DNA of 23,083 nt from a bacterium (lineage in GTDB: Bacteria; JAHJDO01). Under the pieces are notes generated by a model. That model saw nothing but the letters and a program-made list of their open reading frames with translations, ran no database searches and was not told where the DNA came from. Made by a program: the position numbers and the translations under genes. The first letter of the stretch is position 1. Each line of letters begins with the position of its first letter. Location of the stretch: NCBI GenBank assembly GCA_030671985.1, contig DAOVHI010000002.1, forward strand, positions 1 through 23,083, written 5' to 3'. Of this stretch, positions 21,964-23,083 are shown piece by piece.

Positions 21964-22729
21964 TAATCCCCCAAGATTTGTTTATCTTTCCTTTTCTTGA
22001 TTTTCCGCAGAGAGGAATGAGCGACTTGGTGTTAATGCTCTTGCGTAAATCCTTAAGCTCTGAACTTTTAATGCCGGATTCTTCTAAAATAAATCCAATC
22101 CTTTTTCTTGCTGATGCTATAGGAAACAAGCAGGCATACCGAATGAATTTTTTCCTGTTTATTGCTTTTCTTTTGATGATGTCCTTAATTATCTCAAATG
22201 CTTTTTGCAGTCCGCCGACAGGAGCGGGATAGTAAACCATATCCACAAGTGTTCTCTCTTTATCGCTGACAATGACTTCTGAATTTTTGATTTTTATCTT
22301 TTCAAAGCCGTACATTCTTTTAGGTGAAACTTTTATCATTTTAAAGAGTAACCCGCCAATTGCCCTTTTTTTCTGGCGCGTGGTATTCACTATATTCATT
22401 TCCTGATAAATCTGATCAGTGAAACTATAATAATTAAACATCGTGCCGTAGCCTATATAGTAATTCCCCTTGGGGAAAAGGAGCGAAGGCACAAGAAACT
22501 CATTGATATTTCTTCCTGAAGGGCCTGATTCTAAAGGAGAAAAGATATATATGCCCCTTTTTATAGGAGTTAAAATTCCTTTTTTTGCAAGGCGGTAAAT
22601 AAGCCGGCTTCTAATTGCAGGCTGGAAATTAAATAACTCATCAAACTGCGCTATGGTAATAACGCTTATTTTCTCATAAGTAAGCCTTGCAATGACTTCC
22701 GCTTCTTTTGGTGTGATGTATCCTTTCAT
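21947..22729 (-). CDS. abiEi: AbiEi-type antitoxin / transcriptional repressor
   Basis: 260 aa. The N-terminal winged-helix region contains ISVITIAQFDELFNF, IRSRLIYRLAKKGILTPIKR and GIYIF (about residues 20-65), as in AbiEi antitoxins. The C-terminal part includes KIKNSEVIVSDKERTLVDMV, also typical of the family. In characterised AbiE systems the antitoxin represses its own promoter by binding inverted repeats and counteracts the toxin without stable complex formation. A suitable palindrome lies in the promoter at 22765-22784. Length and gene order are normal. Confidence 0.92.
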   Translation of the reverse strand: MKGYITPKEAEVIARLTYEKISVITIAQFDELFNFQPAIRSRLIYRLAKKGILTPIKRGIYIFSPLESGPSGRNINEFLVPSLLFPKGNYYIGYGTMFNYYSFTDQIYQEMNIVNTTRQKKRAIGGLLFKMIKVSPKRMYGFEKIKIKNSEVIVSDKERTLVDMVYYPAPVGGLQKAFEIIKDIIKRKAINRKKFIRYACLFPIASARKRIGFILEESGIKSSELKDLRKSINTKSLIPLCGKSRKGKINKSWGIIEDAA

Positions 22730-22755
22730 TGTATTATTTTTTCCCCATATTATGA

Positions 22756-22986
22756 CTATCTAAATGTATGGAAATTATCATACAATATAAATCTTACTGT
22801 TTTTGGCGTGAATGTCAAGATTTTTAGGATTATTTGTTTAGTGCTTCCCGCAGCCTCACCAACTTTTTCCTTTAATTCTATAAAGTCCTTTATCAGTTTT
22901 TTACAGATGTCGCTCTCTTTCATATGAGTTAACAAATACTTCATGTCACTGCTGTCCCAACGTTTAAAAATTATTTTACATAACAT
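22756..22986 (-). CDS. Hypothetical 76-aa protein starting inside the right repeat
   Basis: The frame MLCKIIFKRWDSSDMKYLLTHM... begins in the terminal repeat and leaves it after 14 residues. The middle is helical (SDICKKLIKDFIELKEKVGE). No ribosome binding site is evident, and the 3' end overlaps the AbiE promoter and palindrome, which argues against it. The shared start with the left-end ORF at 100-183 is its most interesting trait. Confidence 0.35.
   Translation of the reverse strand: MLCKIIFKRWDSSDMKYLLTHMKESDICKKLIKDFIELKEKVGEAAGSTKQIILKILTFTPKTVRFILYDNFHTFR
22765..22797 (-). promoter_or_regulatory. AbiE promoter with operator-like palindrome
   Basis: The minus-strand TATA GTAAGATTTATATTG (22783-22797) is directly followed by the inverted pair TGTATG (22765-22770)/CATACA (22779-22784), 8 bases apart, near the expected transcription start. 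This is a good candidate site for AbiEi autoregulation. Confidence 0.55.
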
Positions 22987-23083
22987 ATTGATAATATGAA
23001 ACTAATAGAAAAAATCATCGTAATCGATTTGAAATCAATTCTGTCGTATCATAACCACTCTTTAATAAATTTTCTAAAAGGAG
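22946..23083. repeat. Right terminal inverted repeat, 138 bp
   Basis: Exact reverse complement of bases 3-140, reaching the last base of the window. The inner border lies within an open reading frame on both sides, after the codons for KRWDSSD. Confidence 0.95.

Overview
Origin. The window looks archaeal. Many starts are preceded by AAAGATTTATAAA-type TATA boxes 25-50 nt upstream (before the genes starting at 14273, 19723, 20580, 20861 and 22729). At 15714 the spacing is short enough for a leaderless transcript. Ribosome binding sites are of the GGAGGTGA type, operons are tight and polarity is mixed. The DNA is AT-rich and the proteins are rich in Lys, Glu and Ile. No rRNA, tRNA or ribosomal protein gene is visible, so no lineage is assigned; a DPANN-like or methanogen-like host is only a guess.

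Ends. Bases 3-140 and 22946-23083 are an exact 138-bp inverted repeat, so the window is bounded by terminal inverted repeats. This may be a small linear extrachromosomal element, a segment bounded and perhaps invertible by inverted repeats, or an assembly break inside a repeat.

Layout. (1) 243-6102, minus strand: one co-directional module of about ten genes. In transcription order it holds a 100-aa unknown protein, two or three tiny membrane or basic proteins (two too short for routine ORF calling), a lipoprotein that appears broken by a one-base frameshift, a membrane-anchored AAA ATPase, a YdjM/DUF457-like membrane metal-dependent hydrolase, a XerC/D-like tyrosine recombinase, a receiver-domain protein with a ParB-like helix-turn-helix, and a 72-aa basic protein. 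This reads as the maintenance or mobility core of an element. (2) 6244-8168: two unknown genes that converge. (3) 8264-12386: a NACHT/STAND ATPase gene with HEAT-like C-terminus, split by a 1.2-kb IS4-superfamily insertion sequence. Removing the IS and one copy of a TTATAA duplication restores the frame exactly. (4) 12387-13614: 1.2 kb without a convincing gene but with many GC-rich perfect stem-loops, probably structured RNAs or a replication/recombination region. (5) 13615-15714: a Cys/His protein, a second tyrosine recombinase with a coiled-coil tail, and a small possible DNA-binding protein. (6) 15811-20006, minus strand: an IS200-type element next to an operon of radical SAM protein, four-TM membrane protein and Apea-like HEPN putative RNase, with a Pro/Lys-rich 52-aa gene upstream. 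(7) 20008-22986, minus strand: a three-TM protein, a Cys-rich small protein, and an AbiEi/AbiEii toxin-antitoxin pair with a palindrome in its promoter.

How it fits together. Two recombinases, two IS elements, an addiction-type TA pair and several defence-type proteins (NACHT, HEPN, membrane effector-like) mark this as accessory DNA, probably a mobile element carrying a defence island. The most novel parts are the 243-6102 module, the radical SAM-TM-HEPN operon, and the structured non-coding block. All functional readings come from sequence inspection alone.
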